Source: BJHL01 sp040378885
Lineage (GTDB): Bacteria; Planctomycetota; Phycisphaerae; Phycisphaerales; UBA1924
DNA length: 64,000 nucleotides
NCBI GenBank assembly: GCA_046316615.1
Contig: JBKDAN010000057.1
Span: 62,001-126,000 of the forward strand
Direction of reading: 5' to 3'
Under the pieces are notes generated by a model. The model searched no databases and was not told the origin of the DNA. It saw only the letters and a list, made by a program, of their open reading frames with translations. Within the stretch, counting starts at the first letter, position 1, and each line of letters begins with the position of its first letter. Positions 54,161 through 61,885 of the stretch are shown piece after piece. Made by a program: the position numbers and the translations under genes.

Positions 54161-54203
54161 CTCTCATGCAGCCGCTGTCTGTGCGCAGCGCCTGCGGGTC
54201 AAC

Positions 54204-55160
54204 TCAGGATTTCGTCGCCGCCGTCGTATCGCGCCAGTTGCGCACCGTGTCGTGCGCCGTTTGCACCTGCACGAATTGCGACTGCAACACACGTCGCATC
54301 TCAGGCGTCAACTCATCGCTCTCCAGCACCTTGCGATACTTCGCAACCGCCGCATCTTCGCCCCGTTCGCACTCCGACAGAATCGCGTGATCGCCCGACG
54401 TCACCACGTTCTTGATGCCGATCCATCCGCGATGCAGCACGCCTCGCACCGTGCCGCCCTTTTCAGGCTTCTCGCCCCGACTCGCAATCAGCGGCTTCAG
54501 TTCGCCGATGAACTGCTCACGCTGTTGGCTGAAGCGTCGAAGCCCGTCCTTGAAAGTCTGGTTCTTCGCCGCTTCCGCCGCCTGATCAAACCCCTTCGCA
54601 CCGTCAAACAGAAACTCAATCAAGTCATTCGTGGTTTCCGCGGACTCACGTTGCTCGCTGCTGGTTGTTTTCTTGGTCCGCTCGGCAAGTCGATCCCACG
54701 CATCCTTGCTCGCGTTGCGAACTTCGCTCCAGCCCAGACGCGAACTCTTGCGGTTCGTCGTCCACGTGCGCTGCAGTTCCGGCTCAACGTCTTCAAACGG
54801 CTTGCCCCAGTACGAGTCATACATCACCGCCGTGCTGTAGTACGCGGGTTCATAATCTGCCCAGTCCGCGTTCCGTGCGTACGGGCGATTCGTGAACTCA
54901 CGCTTCCAGTACTCCACTTCACCCGTCGGGTTCACCGCTTCCGCCGTCGTCTTGCCCACCAGTCCGCCCGCCACACCGCCCACCGCAGCGCCGGCTACCA
55001 CGCCCAGGGGTCCGCCCACAGCACCAACAACACCCCCAACCGTCGCGCCAATCGCGGCGCCAGTCCCCGTGCCCACAGGATGCGAACCCGCAGCTCCCGT
55101 GATCGGATCGCGATTCATGTCCGCGCCAGCCGCGTTCTTGTCGTTCTTCTCGTATGCCAT
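54204..55160 (-). CDS. PA2169-type four-helix-bundle protein (DUF2383) with glycine-zipper N-terminus
   Basis: 318 residues. Residues about 25-75 form a Gly/Ala zipper (GTGTGAAIGATVGGVVGAVGGPLGVVAGAAVGG), often membrane-associated. A linker with Tyr/Trp (YWKREFTNRPYARNADWADYEPAY) follows, then residues about 175-318 match the DUF2383/PA2169 helical bundle: TTNDLIEFLFDGAKGFDQAAEAA, LRRFSQQREQFIGELKPLIAS, ISECERGEDAAVAKYRKVLESD-like ILSECERGEDAAVAKYRK, and LLQSQFVQVQTAHDTVRNWRD-like ending. The family is stress-linked and ferritin-like in fold. A copy of the island's 16-bp motif lies 133 bp upstream, oriented toward it. Confidence 0.85.
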   Translation of the reverse strand: MAYEKNDKNAAGADMNRDPITGAAGSHPVGTGTGAAIGATVGGVVGAVGGPLGVVAGAAVGGVAGGLVGKTTAEAVNPTGEVEYWKREFTNRPYARNADWADYEPAYYSTAVMYDSYWGKPFEDVEPELQRTWTTNRKSSRLGWSEVRNASKDAWDRLAERTKKTTSSEQRESAETTNDLIEFLFDGAKGFDQAAEAAKNQTFKDGLRRFSQQREQFIGELKPLIASRGEKPEKGGTVRGVLHRGWIGIKNVVTSGDHAILSECERGEDAAVAKYRKVLESDELTPEMRRVLQSQFVQVQTAHDTVRNWRDTTAATKS

Positions 55161-55292
55161 CGCTGTCTTCCTTTCGCAGCTTCATCCCGTCCGTCCGCCT
55201 CATCGCGCTCGACGTCAAGCGCCGACATGGCCGTCATCCGGCAGGATCACATGTGTCATGGCATAACACCCCGCCTTCAGCATGAATACCAC

Positions 55293-55308
55293 GTGAATCC
55301 GACCTCAT
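55293..55308 (-). promoter_or_regulatory. Island motif copy 1: ATGAGGTCGGATTCAC
   Basis: On the minus strand it reads ATGAGGTCGGATTCAC, matching ATGAG-N4-(G/C)ATTCA(T/C), and it continues into a second TATTCAT 11 bp on. It points at the DUF2383 gene, 133 bp away. Confidence 0.5.
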
Positions 55309-55338
55309 GCCGGTCTTGTCAACTCCGACATAACGCAA

Positions 55339-55372
55339 GAAAGCGCTCGATCATCGCTGATCAGGCGCTTTC
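55339..55372 (-). terminator. Probable terminator downstream of the Asp/Ala-rich lipoprotein gene
   Basis: GAAAGCGC and GCGCTTTC pair, with a nested GATCA-TCGC-TGATC inside; on the minus strand TTTCTT follows. It separates the lipoprotein gene from the DUF2383 gene. Confidence 0.5.
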
Positions 55373-55532
55373 CAGGGACGAGTCAGATAGTGCCTTCTCG
55401 CGTCGCAACCCGCTTGCAAGCGGGGGAGGTTGAACCAGTGTGCACGCGCCTGCATGACAAGCGCGAAGTGCCGAACATCGATCTCATCTCACGACCGATG
55501 CGACGCTTCTTGGCTCTGCACGTCAGTCGCAT

Positions 55533-55757
55533 TCACTTTGGCTTCACTTCGTTCGCGGCGTCTTCCAGTTCGTCCTGGGCATCTTCCGCGACGTCCTTCA
55601 CATCATCCGCCACATCCTCCGCGGCGTCTGTCACGTCATCCGCAGCTTCTTCCGCAGCGTCGCCCGCATAGCCGGACTCATCGCATCCCGCTGTGACCAT
55701 CGCGCCGGTCAGGAGACCGACTGCCGAAGTGATCGATGGTGCCAGTTCGCGCTTCAT
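55533..55757 (-). CDS. Small acidic coiled-coil lipoprotein
   Basis: 74 residues with AGGAG upstream of ATG 55757. A signal ending in VTAGC gives lipidation at about residue 25. The mature part is almost entirely an amphipathic Ala/Asp/Glu/Val heptad pattern (AAEEAADDVTDAAEDVADDVKDV...AEDAQDELEDA) and ends NEVKPK, similar in design to small outer-membrane Lpp- or entericidin-like proteins. No named family. It belongs to a run of small envelope genes on this strand, each with its own AGGAG. Confidence 0.7.
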   Translation of the reverse strand: MKRELAPSITSAVGLLTGAMVTAGCDESGYAGDAAEEAADDVTDAAEDVADDVKDVAEDAQDELEDAANEVKPK

Positions 55758-55814
55758 GTGTGTACTCCTGTGCCAGAGTGCATCTTGGTATCAACGTGCA
55801 CGTTGTCACTTCGC

Positions 55815-55997
55815 TCAGGGCTTCACACCAGGTGAACCTTTCCTAAAGAAGCTCAGCGCGGCGGAGATCAGAAACAGCACGATGAACACGAAAAACAGAA
55901 TCTTCGCGATGCCCACCGCGGTTCCCGCGATCCCGCCAAATCCCAGAACTGCCGCGATCAACGCGATGATCAGAAAGCCAATTGCCCAGTACAGCAT
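55815..55997 (-). CDS. DUF1328 family small membrane protein
   Basis: 60 residues: MLYWAIGFLIIALIAAVLGFGGIAG, then AKILFFVFIVLFLISAALSFF. Two transmembrane helices separated by GGIAGTAVGI are the defining features of DUF1328 (YtjA-like) proteins, often induced by osmotic or envelope stress. AGGAG lies 9 bp upstream of ATG 55997. Function unknown. Confidence 0.9.
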   Translation of the reverse strand: MLYWAIGFLIIALIAAVLGFGGIAGTAVGIAKILFFVFIVLFLISAALSFFRKGSPGVKP

Positions 55998-56067
55998 GTG
56001 TTAACTCCTTGTTGTGCCTCGCCGTGTACGCTCTGTGAACCCCGTTTCCGTCGTCGTCACTGCCGCG

Positions 56068-56250
56068 TCAGTCCTTTGCGTCATCCGCCGCGTCCCCAAT
56101 CGCATCGCCCGCCGCTTCAATATCACGCCCTACGCCCTCAGTCGTGTTGCACCCAGCCAGCCCGACGATCGCTCCGACAAACATCGCCGCCAGCATCGCT
56201 TGCATCATCTTCATCGAGCGGTCCTGGCGGCTGCTGTTCATGCTTTCCAT
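56068..56250 (-). CDS. Entericidin-family lipoprotein
   Basis: 60 residues from ATG 56250 with AGGAG 6 bp upstream. Signal segment MLAAMFVGAIVGLAGC (lipobox LAGC) followed by NTTEGVGRDIEAAGDAIGDAADD, the entericidin A/B signature (GCNT...G.G.DI..AG.AI..AA). Entericidins are small stress-induced cell-envelope lipoproteins of the EcnAB antidote/toxin type in enterobacteria; toxicity cannot be assumed here. A motif copy lies 129 bp upstream. Confidence 0.85.
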   Translation of the reverse strand: MESMNSSRQDRSMKMMQAMLAAMFVGAIVGLAGCNTTEGVGRDIEAAGDAIGDAADDAKD

Positions 56251-56378
56251 ATCAAGCTCCTCTGACGCTCTGCCTTACGCAAAGCGCGGTGTCGGCTCAT
56301 TCCCGGTGGCATCAAAGCACGCGCTTCCTGCCACGCTCTCACTTTCGCGACCATGCCCGTGAGTGCAGTGAATCCAAC

Positions 56379-56394
56379 ATGAATCGCGACTCAT
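56379..56394 (-). promoter_or_regulatory. Island motif copy 2: ATGAGTCGCGATTCAT
   Basis: Minus-strand ATGAGTCGCGATTCAT, one mismatch pair from a perfect palindrome, followed 11 bp on by GATTCAC. It points toward the entericidin gene 129 bp away and lies between that gene and the PRC-barrel gene. Confidence 0.55.
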
Positions 56395-56492
56395 TTCTTC
56401 CAATCACAAAACAACCACCCCGCGCGAAAATGGTCTGTGCCGCTTCGCGCGGGGTGATCCATCTGCCCACTCGCTTGTCAGCCATCGCTCAC

Positions 56493-57734
56493 TCAGCGGC
56501 TCACGATCGGGCGCTGCTTGAACATCATGTCCAGCTTCCATGCGTTGTTCAGTGCCGACAAGTTGCCCGGGGCCGCCGGTGCGTTGATGATCATGTCCTT
56601 CTCGGCATCCACAAACACCAGATCATCACCCGATGGGCTTGCGACACTCACCGGAATCAGCCGCAGTGTGTCCGCAGCGCCCATGAAGTTCTCGTTCGGA
56701 TCAACCACGATCGCAACCACCCGGTGTTCGGCCGTGTCAATCACCAGGTTCTGCACCTCGCCGGAGCTTTCTTCCCGGCACTTCACATCGTCACCCAGCA
56801 GGCTCGACGCCAAGAGCATCCGCCGCTGCACCGCCACCGCCGAATCGGCCTTGCCATGCTTATACCACACCGGGTTCAGCGCATCGCCCTCGCGCAGCGT
56901 CACCATCTTGCCGCCATTGAGCGAAATGCTGGATGCAACCCAGCGTTCTTCGTCACCTTCCAGCGGAGAGACCATGGCCGTCACCCGTTGCCCGCGCATG
57001 GGCAGAGCCTTCTCGTCAGCCAGGTACCACGTGGGCCCAAGCACCACCACGCTTGTCGAACCGTCTTCCGCCCGGATCGTCGCGATCGTGCGATAGATGC
57101 TGCCTTCTCCTCGCACGCGATCAAGGCTGTCAATCGTCCCGCTCACTTCAGAGCGTTCCGTCGACTTGAGCTTCTCAGGTTCATACATGTCCATGTCGCT
57201 GCGAATCTGCTTCTTCGATTCCGACGCGAACCGATTCCACCACGCCATCACCGTGTCCGACTTCGACGCCTTGGTGTCAAACGCATCGTCATCAAACTCC
57301 AGTCGTCCCTTCAGCGAGTCATCGGTCAGCGTCGTGCGCAGTTGTACCGCCCCCTTCTCGTCCGTGGTCGCCGTCACCTCGCTCGGGGCGATCACGCGAT
57401 CGTTCGAGACCACGTACCCAGCGATGTCTCCCGAGTGACGATCAAACACCACGTCCTTGATCTCAAACGCTGTGCTGCCATCGCTCCTCGTCACATTCAT
57501 GCCGCGCAGATCCTTGAAGTAGCACAGCTTCATCGCAGCTCGCTGGCTGTTCTCTTGCTTCCGAGCTTGCTTCTCGCCCCGCGTGTCTTGCGCCCTGTCC
57601 TCAGCCGCATCGCGCGACGATTGTCCCGGCCGGTCTCGACTGGGATTGTTCTGTGTCTGTGCCGCGCTCATGGCGCACCCGCAAATGGTCACAAGCGCCA
57701 ACGCCGTGACACGGATGGAATTCACTCGATGCAT
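56493..57734 (-). CDS. Exported PRC-barrel domain protein
   Basis: 413 residues with AAAGGAG upstream of ATG 57734. Signal peptide to about residue 25 (CGCAMSAAQ), then a charged Gln/Arg linker. First PRC-barrel: KLCYFKDLRGMNVTRSDGSTAFEIKDVVFDRHSGDIAGYVVSN (about 69-115). A middle beta segment (TIDSLDRVRGEGSIYRTIATIRAEDGS, VVLGPTWYLADEKALPMRG) and a second PRC-barrel (SSLLGDDVKCREESSGEVQNLVIDTAEHRVVAIVVDP) follow. Family members bind RNA, photosystem or envelope partners; the role here is unknown. Probably periplasmic. Confidence 0.82.
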   Translation of the reverse strand: MHRVNSIRVTALALVTICGCAMSAAQTQNNPSRDRPGQSSRDAAEDRAQDTRGEKQARKQENSQRAAMKLCYFKDLRGMNVTRSDGSTAFEIKDVVFDRHSGDIAGYVVSNDRVIAPSEVTATTDEKGAVQLRTTLTDDSLKGRLEFDDDAFDTKASKSDTVMAWWNRFASESKKQIRSDMDMYEPEKLKSTERSEVSGTIDSLDRVRGEGSIYRTIATIRAEDGSTSVVVLGPTWYLADEKALPMRGQRVTAMVSPLEGDEERWVASSISLNGGKMVTLREGDALNPVWYKHGKADSAVAVQRRMLLASSLLGDDVKCREESSGEVQNLVIDTAEHRVVAIVVDPNENFMGAADTLRLIPVSVASPSGDDLVFVDAEKDMIINAPAAPGNLSALNNAWKLDMMFKQRPIVSR

Positions 57735-57885
57735 GGACTATCTCCTTTGTGTCGTGCTTCTGGAATGCTCACTCGTTTGTGCGTCATCGGGTGACGCCTG
57801 CATGCGGCCACGTTGCGGCGAGCGGAAACGAGTGATGCAACTCATTTGTTATGTGCACCAAGTGCAAACCACGGATAAAGTCAGA

Positions 57886-57901
57886 ATGAGTAGCGATTCA
57901 T
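57886..57901 (+). promoter_or_regulatory. Island motif copy 3: ATGAGTAGCGATTCAT
   Basis: Plus-strand ATGAGTAGCGATTCAT, flanked as AGAATGA...TCATTCT. It points toward the two-component regulator gene 71 bp downstream; TATTTT follows the motif and could be a -10 element. Confidence 0.55.
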
Positions 57902-57971
57902 TCTATTTTGAGCCACCGCTCGAAAAGCACGCGCATGTTTGCACGTGAGGGGTCACTCGCGAGGAGATCGC

Positions 57972-58646
57972 ATGCGAGCACTGGTCATAGAAGATAATCC
58001 GAAAATGGCGGAGGCCATCCAGCGTGGTCTACGCGAAAACGGTTACGCCGTTGATGTCAGTCATACCGGCTTCGAGGGCGAGGATATCGGCGCGCTCGGC
58101 AACTACGACATCATCTTGCTTGATCTCATGCTGCCTGATCGCGACGGCATCGAGGTCTGCCGCAACCTGCGCCGCCGCTGCGTCAAGTCCGCCATTCTCA
58201 TGCTGACTGCACTGTCCAGCACGCAGGACAAAGTCGCCGGCCTCGACGCCGGCGCCGACGACTACCTCCCCAAGCCCTTCGAGTTTGAAGAACTGCTCGC
58301 CCGCATCCGCGCTCTGCTTCGCCGTGGCGAAGCCTCTGAAGGCCGTTTCCTCGAATGCGACGGACTCAAGCTCGACCTCTACACCCGCGCCGTTGACCGC
58401 AAGGGCAAAAAGGTCGAACTCTCAAACAAGGAATTCGCCCTTCTCGAGTACCTCATGCGAAATCCCAACCGCGTCCTCAGTCGCGCTCAGATCGCCGAAA
58501 AGGTCTGGGACATGAACTTCGATCACAGCAGCAACGTCATTGACGTCTACGTCTCCGGTTTGCGCAAGAAAGTTGATCGCGGATTCGAACGTGAACTCAT
58601 CCACACCATGAAAGGCGCAGGCTATCGCTTCGGCGTGATGGATTGA
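57972..58646 (+). CDS. OmpR-family response regulator
   Basis: 224 residues from ATG 57972 (GAGGAG upstream; the frame opens 11 codons earlier without similarity). Receiver domain: MRALVIEDNPKMAEAI, phospho-acceptor Asp51 in LLDLMLPDRDG, MLTALSSTQDKVAGLDAGADDYLPKPFEFEELLARI. Winged-helix domain: VELSNKEFALLEYLMRNPNRVLSRAQIAEKVWD, NVIDVYVSGLRKKVD, IHTMKGAGYRFG. Closest to the CusR/CopR/QseB-like group. It is the first gene of a pair with the kinase 38 bp downstream. The upstream motif may be its own binding site. Confidence 0.95.
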   Translation: MRALVIEDNPKMAEAIQRGLRENGYAVDVSHTGFEGEDIGALGNYDIILLDLMLPDRDGIEVCRNLRRRCVKSAILMLTALSSTQDKVAGLDAGADDYLPKPFEFEELLARIRALLRRGEASEGRFLECDGLKLDLYTRAVDRKGKKVELSNKEFALLEYLMRNPNRVLSRAQIAEKVWDMNFDHSSNVIDVYVSGLRKKVDRGFERELIHTMKGAGYRFGVMD

Positions 58647-58684
58647 TTCCAAGACGCTATCGATAGCCGGAGCGACGCGAGCCC

Positions 58685-60136
58685 ATGGGTACGTTGCGAA
58701 TTCGACTAAGCGTGTGGGTCCTCGCGCTCTTCATCAGCGTGCAGTTGGTGACTGGTTTCATCTTTTGGCTCCATCAGCGCACCGCGCTGAGCGATATGTT
58801 CGATGAGTCACTCACCAATCGCGCAACCGCCATAGCTCCCGAGGTCGCCAGAGCCCTTCCTCATATCACGCAAGACCAGCTCGACTTCATCATCATGCGT
58901 GCCGGCTTGCGTGTGCAGTTCTCGGCGTTCCGCGCCGGCCTCGTCCGCCCCGACCATCGCATCGCCACCATCAGCCAGGTTGATTGGCCATCTATCGCGT
59001 TGGAAGCCGCCCGTGAGGCTGACGCAATCAATCAGCCCATCATCAAATCGATGCAGGTCGATTGGTTTCGCGAGGACGAGGACAATCGCTCTGAAAGCCG
59101 CATGATCGCCGTCCCCATCACCTCCCCCACAGGTGAACGTTGGACACTGCTGTTGGCTCGCAGCGATCGCTTCCTGCTCGACCAGCAGCGGCTTTTCGTC
59201 CGCGCGCTCCTCATGTCCGGCTGCCTCGGCGTATTCGCCACGTGCGTCAGTGCGTGGTACATTGCAGGTATCGCAGTGAAGCCGCTCACCACGGCTCGTC
59301 ACATCGCCTCCCAACTCTCGCCCGAGTCGCTCAAAACCGACATCCGCGACGACTCCGCTCCACGCGAAGTGCAGCAACTCGCCGCCGCACTCGACGATGC
59401 CCGCGCTCGCATGCGACAGGCGTTCGAAGCGCAGGAACGCTTCCTCTCCAACATCTCCCACGAGCTCAAGACTCCCATCGCCACCCTGCTCGTCGAAGCC
59501 CAGACCCTCGACCGCACCGACATGTCCAAACTCGGCGTGCAGTTCGTTCGCAGTGTTGAAGAAGAAATGCGCAAGCTGGGCAAGCTCGTCGAGAGCTTCC
59601 TCACGCTCACCCGTGTCAAGGACGGCAAGGGCCTCGCCCGCGCCGAACTCGTCCCCATCAACGAGCTTGTCCTCGATAGCGTGTCTCACTGCTCGCCCAT
59701 GGCTCGTCAGTATGCCGTCAAGCTCAAGCCCGAGCTCGCCGCAAGCGACGACGACGTCGATGCCGCGATTTCAGGAGATCCAGAACTCCTGCGCACCATG
59801 CTCGACAATCTCGTCCGAAACGCCATCCGTTTCTCGCCCGAGAGCGGCACCGTCATCATCATCAGCGCAGTCAGGGGTACCGAAGCTGTCTTCGAAGTGC
59901 GCGACCAAGGCTCAGGCCTGCCCCCCGCCATGCTCAACAACGCCTTCGATCGCTTTGTCCAGGCACCTGAAGAGCAAAAGCAAGGTCGTGGTCATGGCCT
60001 GGGACTCACCATCGCCCAAGCTGTCGCTGAGCTCCATGGCGGCAAGATCATCGTTCGCAACGTGGCCGAAGGCGGCGCATGCTTCACCCTCCGTTTGCCG
60101 CTGCGAGGCCACGATCCCATCACTGACACTGTCTGA
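58685..60136 (+). CDS. Sensor histidine kinase (HisKA/HATPase) partner of the OmpR regulator
   Basis: 483 residues. Membrane segments near residues 8-30 and 172-195 bound a periplasmic sensor region of about 140 residues with no Cys or His cluster; a HAMP-like linker follows. HisKA: FLSNISHELKTPIATLLVEAQ with phospho-acceptor His259. HATPase: N box DNLVRNAIRFSP, DQGSGLPP (G1), and GRGHGLGLTIAQAVAELHGG (G2). It should autophosphorylate and pass phosphate to Asp51 of the neighbouring regulator. The signal is unknown. Convergent with the ethylene-receptor-like gene 33 bp away. Confidence 0.95.
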   Translation: MGTLRIRLSVWVLALFISVQLVTGFIFWLHQRTALSDMFDESLTNRATAIAPEVARALPHITQDQLDFIIMRAGLRVQFSAFRAGLVRPDHRIATISQVDWPSIALEAAREADAINQPIIKSMQVDWFREDEDNRSESRMIAVPITSPTGERWTLLLARSDRFLLDQQRLFVRALLMSGCLGVFATCVSAWYIAGIAVKPLTTARHIASQLSPESLKTDIRDDSAPREVQQLAAALDDARARMRQAFEAQERFLSNISHELKTPIATLLVEAQTLDRTDMSKLGVQFVRSVEEEMRKLGKLVESFLTLTRVKDGKGLARAELVPINELVLDSVSHCSPMARQYAVKLKPELAASDDDVDAAISGDPELLRTMLDNLVRNAIRFSPESGTVIIISAVRGTEAVFEVRDQGSGLPPAMLNNAFDRFVQAPEEQKQGRGHGLGLTIAQAVAELHGGKIIVRNVAEGGACFTLRLPLRGHDPITDTV

Positions 60137-60168
60137 CAAGCGCCGCCAGCCCAATGCGCAACCGTCGC

Positions 60169-61047
60169 TCACGTCTTCGGCGGATACACATGCTCCATCA
60201 TGCGTGATTGCTCAAATGGCACCAGTCCGAACAGCCCGACCATCGTCCGCGGCTGCCCGGATGTCGCAGGCTCCGGCGTCACCGTCAGCCGCAAGTCCCA
60301 CACACCCGCGTGATCGCGCAGCGCAAACCGCAAGTGCATCATCGACCCCGCTCGCCACGCCGCGTCCGCGTGCTTCTTCAACGTCTCCGCCTGCTCGCTG
60401 CCCAGCAGGTTCTCCCACGACGGCTCATCGCTGTACCCGTCAATGTCAACCGCCTTCAGCAGTGGCAGGTACCCGATATCCCACAGAATGCTGTTGGTGT
60501 CCACATCCCAGCACACACCCACAGCCCGCGCCGCGACGTTCGCGTCACGCATCCGCCTTTCTCGCAGCGCAAGCTGGGCCGCTCGCGCCTCAAGCTGCTC
60601 ACGCGCCGCAGCAATGCTCGCCTCAGCCTCCCGTGACTGACCAAGCTGCTCCGTCAACTCGCGGTTCGTCCGCGTCAAGCTCGGAATGCTCACCGCCACG
60701 GGCATGACCCGCACCAGTGCAACAACGGTCATGACTGACACCGCCGCCGTAATCGCTTTCAGCACCCCGGTCACCCGATACGCCGGCCACCAGAAGATCA
60801 CAGCTTCCACCCCATGCGCAATGCCGCACGAAAGAATGAACGCGAAGAACAGCCAGATGATCCGTGGAAACTGAAAGTCGCGGCGCTTGCGCACAAACAC
60901 CATCAGCGCAATCGGAATCGCGACATACGCCGCGAAAATCGTCGTATCGCTCACGATATGTAGCCAGCCCTCAACCGCTCCCCAGTTGCCACATTGCCAC
61001 CGAGGTGGAAAGTCCGACGTGTCAAATAGTCTTCCCCAAAATGTCAT
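60169..61047 (-). CDS. ETR1-type (ethylene/copper-binding) membrane sensor with coiled coil and PAS-like domain, no kinase
   Basis: 292 residues from ATG 61047 (GGAG upstream; ATG 61065 also possible). Three membrane helices match the ethylene-binding domain of plant ETR1 and cyanobacterial homologues: VSDTTIFAAYVAIPIALM, FAFILSCGIAH, VLKAITAAVSVMTVVALVRVMP. The seven residues reported as essential in ETR1 (Asp25, Tyr32, Ile35, Pro36, Ile62, Cys65, His69) correspond to Asp34, Tyr41, Ile44, Pro45, Ile71, Cys74 and His78 with identical spacing; Cys and His are the Cu(I) ligands. A coiled coil (SREAEASIAAAREQLEARAAQ) and a PAS-like fold follow. There is no output domain, so it must signal through a partner. 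Ethylene binding is inferred. Confidence 0.82.
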   Translation of the reverse strand: MTFWGRLFDTSDFPPRWQCGNWGAVEGWLHIVSDTTIFAAYVAIPIALMVFVRKRRDFQFPRIIWLFFAFILSCGIAHGVEAVIFWWPAYRVTGVLKAITAAVSVMTVVALVRVMPVAVSIPSLTRTNRELTEQLGQSREAEASIAAAREQLEARAAQLALRERRMRDANVAARAVGVCWDVDTNSILWDIGYLPLLKAVDIDGYSDEPSWENLLGSEQAETLKKHADAAWRAGSMMHLRFALRDHAGVWDLRLTVTPEPATSGQPRTMVGLFGLVPFEQSRMMEHVYPPKT

Positions 61048-61125
61048 GAAATCTCCGCTCGACATGGTGCCCCCGCCATCTGCTTCACTTCAAGGGTAAC
61101 ACCAGAATGCGATCCCATCTTCATT

Positions 61126-61152
61126 ATGAGTGGTTTTTAATCACCAACTCAT
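61126..61152. promoter_or_regulatory. Inverted repeat in the ETR1-like/small membrane protein divergent region
   Basis: ATGAGTGGT...ACCAACTCAT forms a near-perfect inverted repeat. Its minus-strand reading ATGAGTTGGTGATTAA resembles the island motif with one extra base. It lies 79 bp upstream of the ETR1-like start. Confidence 0.4.
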
Positions 61153-61277
61153 GTCTTTCTTATTTGCGACCTGTAAAAAACATCATGGTCCGAGCGAACC
61201 GCCCCGCCACCCGACCTTTATGAACCTTTACGTTCGCCTCACAGAAGCCTTCGCGCAACTTTCGATAGTTCTTCGTC

Positions 61278-61475
61278 ATGAAGCAGCCCCCCTCCAAATC
61301 CCTCATCTGGCTCATCGTCGCCGCGGCGGGCTTCGCGATCGCCATCGGCGCCAAGATGAACGCGGCCGCGTCGAGCACGCTGGTTGATGGCGGCCTCTTC
61401 ATCGGTACCGCGCTCTTTATCGCCGCTCTCATCGCATTCTGGCGCAGTCGGCTCGATGACTTCCGTGCCGATTGA
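61278..61475 (+). CDS. Small two-helix membrane protein
   Basis: 65 residues: a basic N-terminus MKQPPSKS, a hydrophobic helix LIWLIVAAAGFAIAIGA, a short loop, a second helix GGLFIGTALFIAALIAFW, and a charged tail RSRLDDFRAD. The clean membrane-protein pattern supports it although the ribosome-binding site is weak. No family recognised. Divergent from the ETR1-like sensor, it could be a partner of it. Confidence 0.6.
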   Translation: MKQPPSKSLIWLIVAAAGFAIAIGAKMNAAASSTLVDGGLFIGTALFIAALIAFWRSRLDDFRAD

Positions 61476-61885
61476 TCGTACTGAGCGGTATCCCGCCACA
61501 CGCATCACGTCACTCGCCGCATCATCTGCCAATTCATCACTCCACGCGAACGTGCGTCTCCACGCACAGCCGAAGTTCGCGATCACCCGACGCTTCGTCT
61601 CTGAAAGAAACGGCATGATGAACCTCCTGCCCATGTAGTGGGCAGCCCGGCACACCTCCTCATGAGCCCCAGATGAGCGCGGATTCATCCTGGAATATGA
61701 GACCTCATTCACGCCCCTTTCATCACACGCCACTGCTTTGCTGCGAACATGTCAACGTGGATGCCCCCTGGTGATGCATGCCGCTCGTGCGACCCCAGCG
61801 TCTCGCACGCACAGCGCAGCAATCGTGACACAACCAGGCAGCACTTCTATCGCACGCAGCTCTATCGCATCAAGAGGAGACCACG
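61476..61885. other. Regulatory/intergenic region upstream of the sigma-70 factor
   Basis: 410 bp without a confident gene. It holds the two tandem motif copies at 61673-61712 and, on the minus strand, an AGGAGG followed by an ATG at 61616 that opens a 125-codon frame; most of that frame is antisense to the small membrane gene, so I do not call it. Confidence 0.5.
61673..61712 (+). promoter_or_regulatory. Island motif copies 4 and 5 in tandem
   Basis: ATGAGCGCGGATTCAT at 61673-61688 and ATGAGACCTCATTCAC at 61697-61712, 24 bp apart. A further ATGAG lies 11 bp before the first. Both point toward the sigma-70 gene, whose start is 174 bp beyond. Confidence 0.55.

Noticed and set aside
55409..55424. 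Palindrome CCCGCTTGCAAGCGGG
   Set aside because: No T-run on either strand and not near a start codon; no function assigned.
61239..61616. Minus-strand frame of 125 codons with a perfect AGGAGG before ATG 61616
   Set aside because: Only the first 45 codons look plausible; the rest is antisense to a convincing small membrane gene. Kept as a note because two motif copies lie just upstream.
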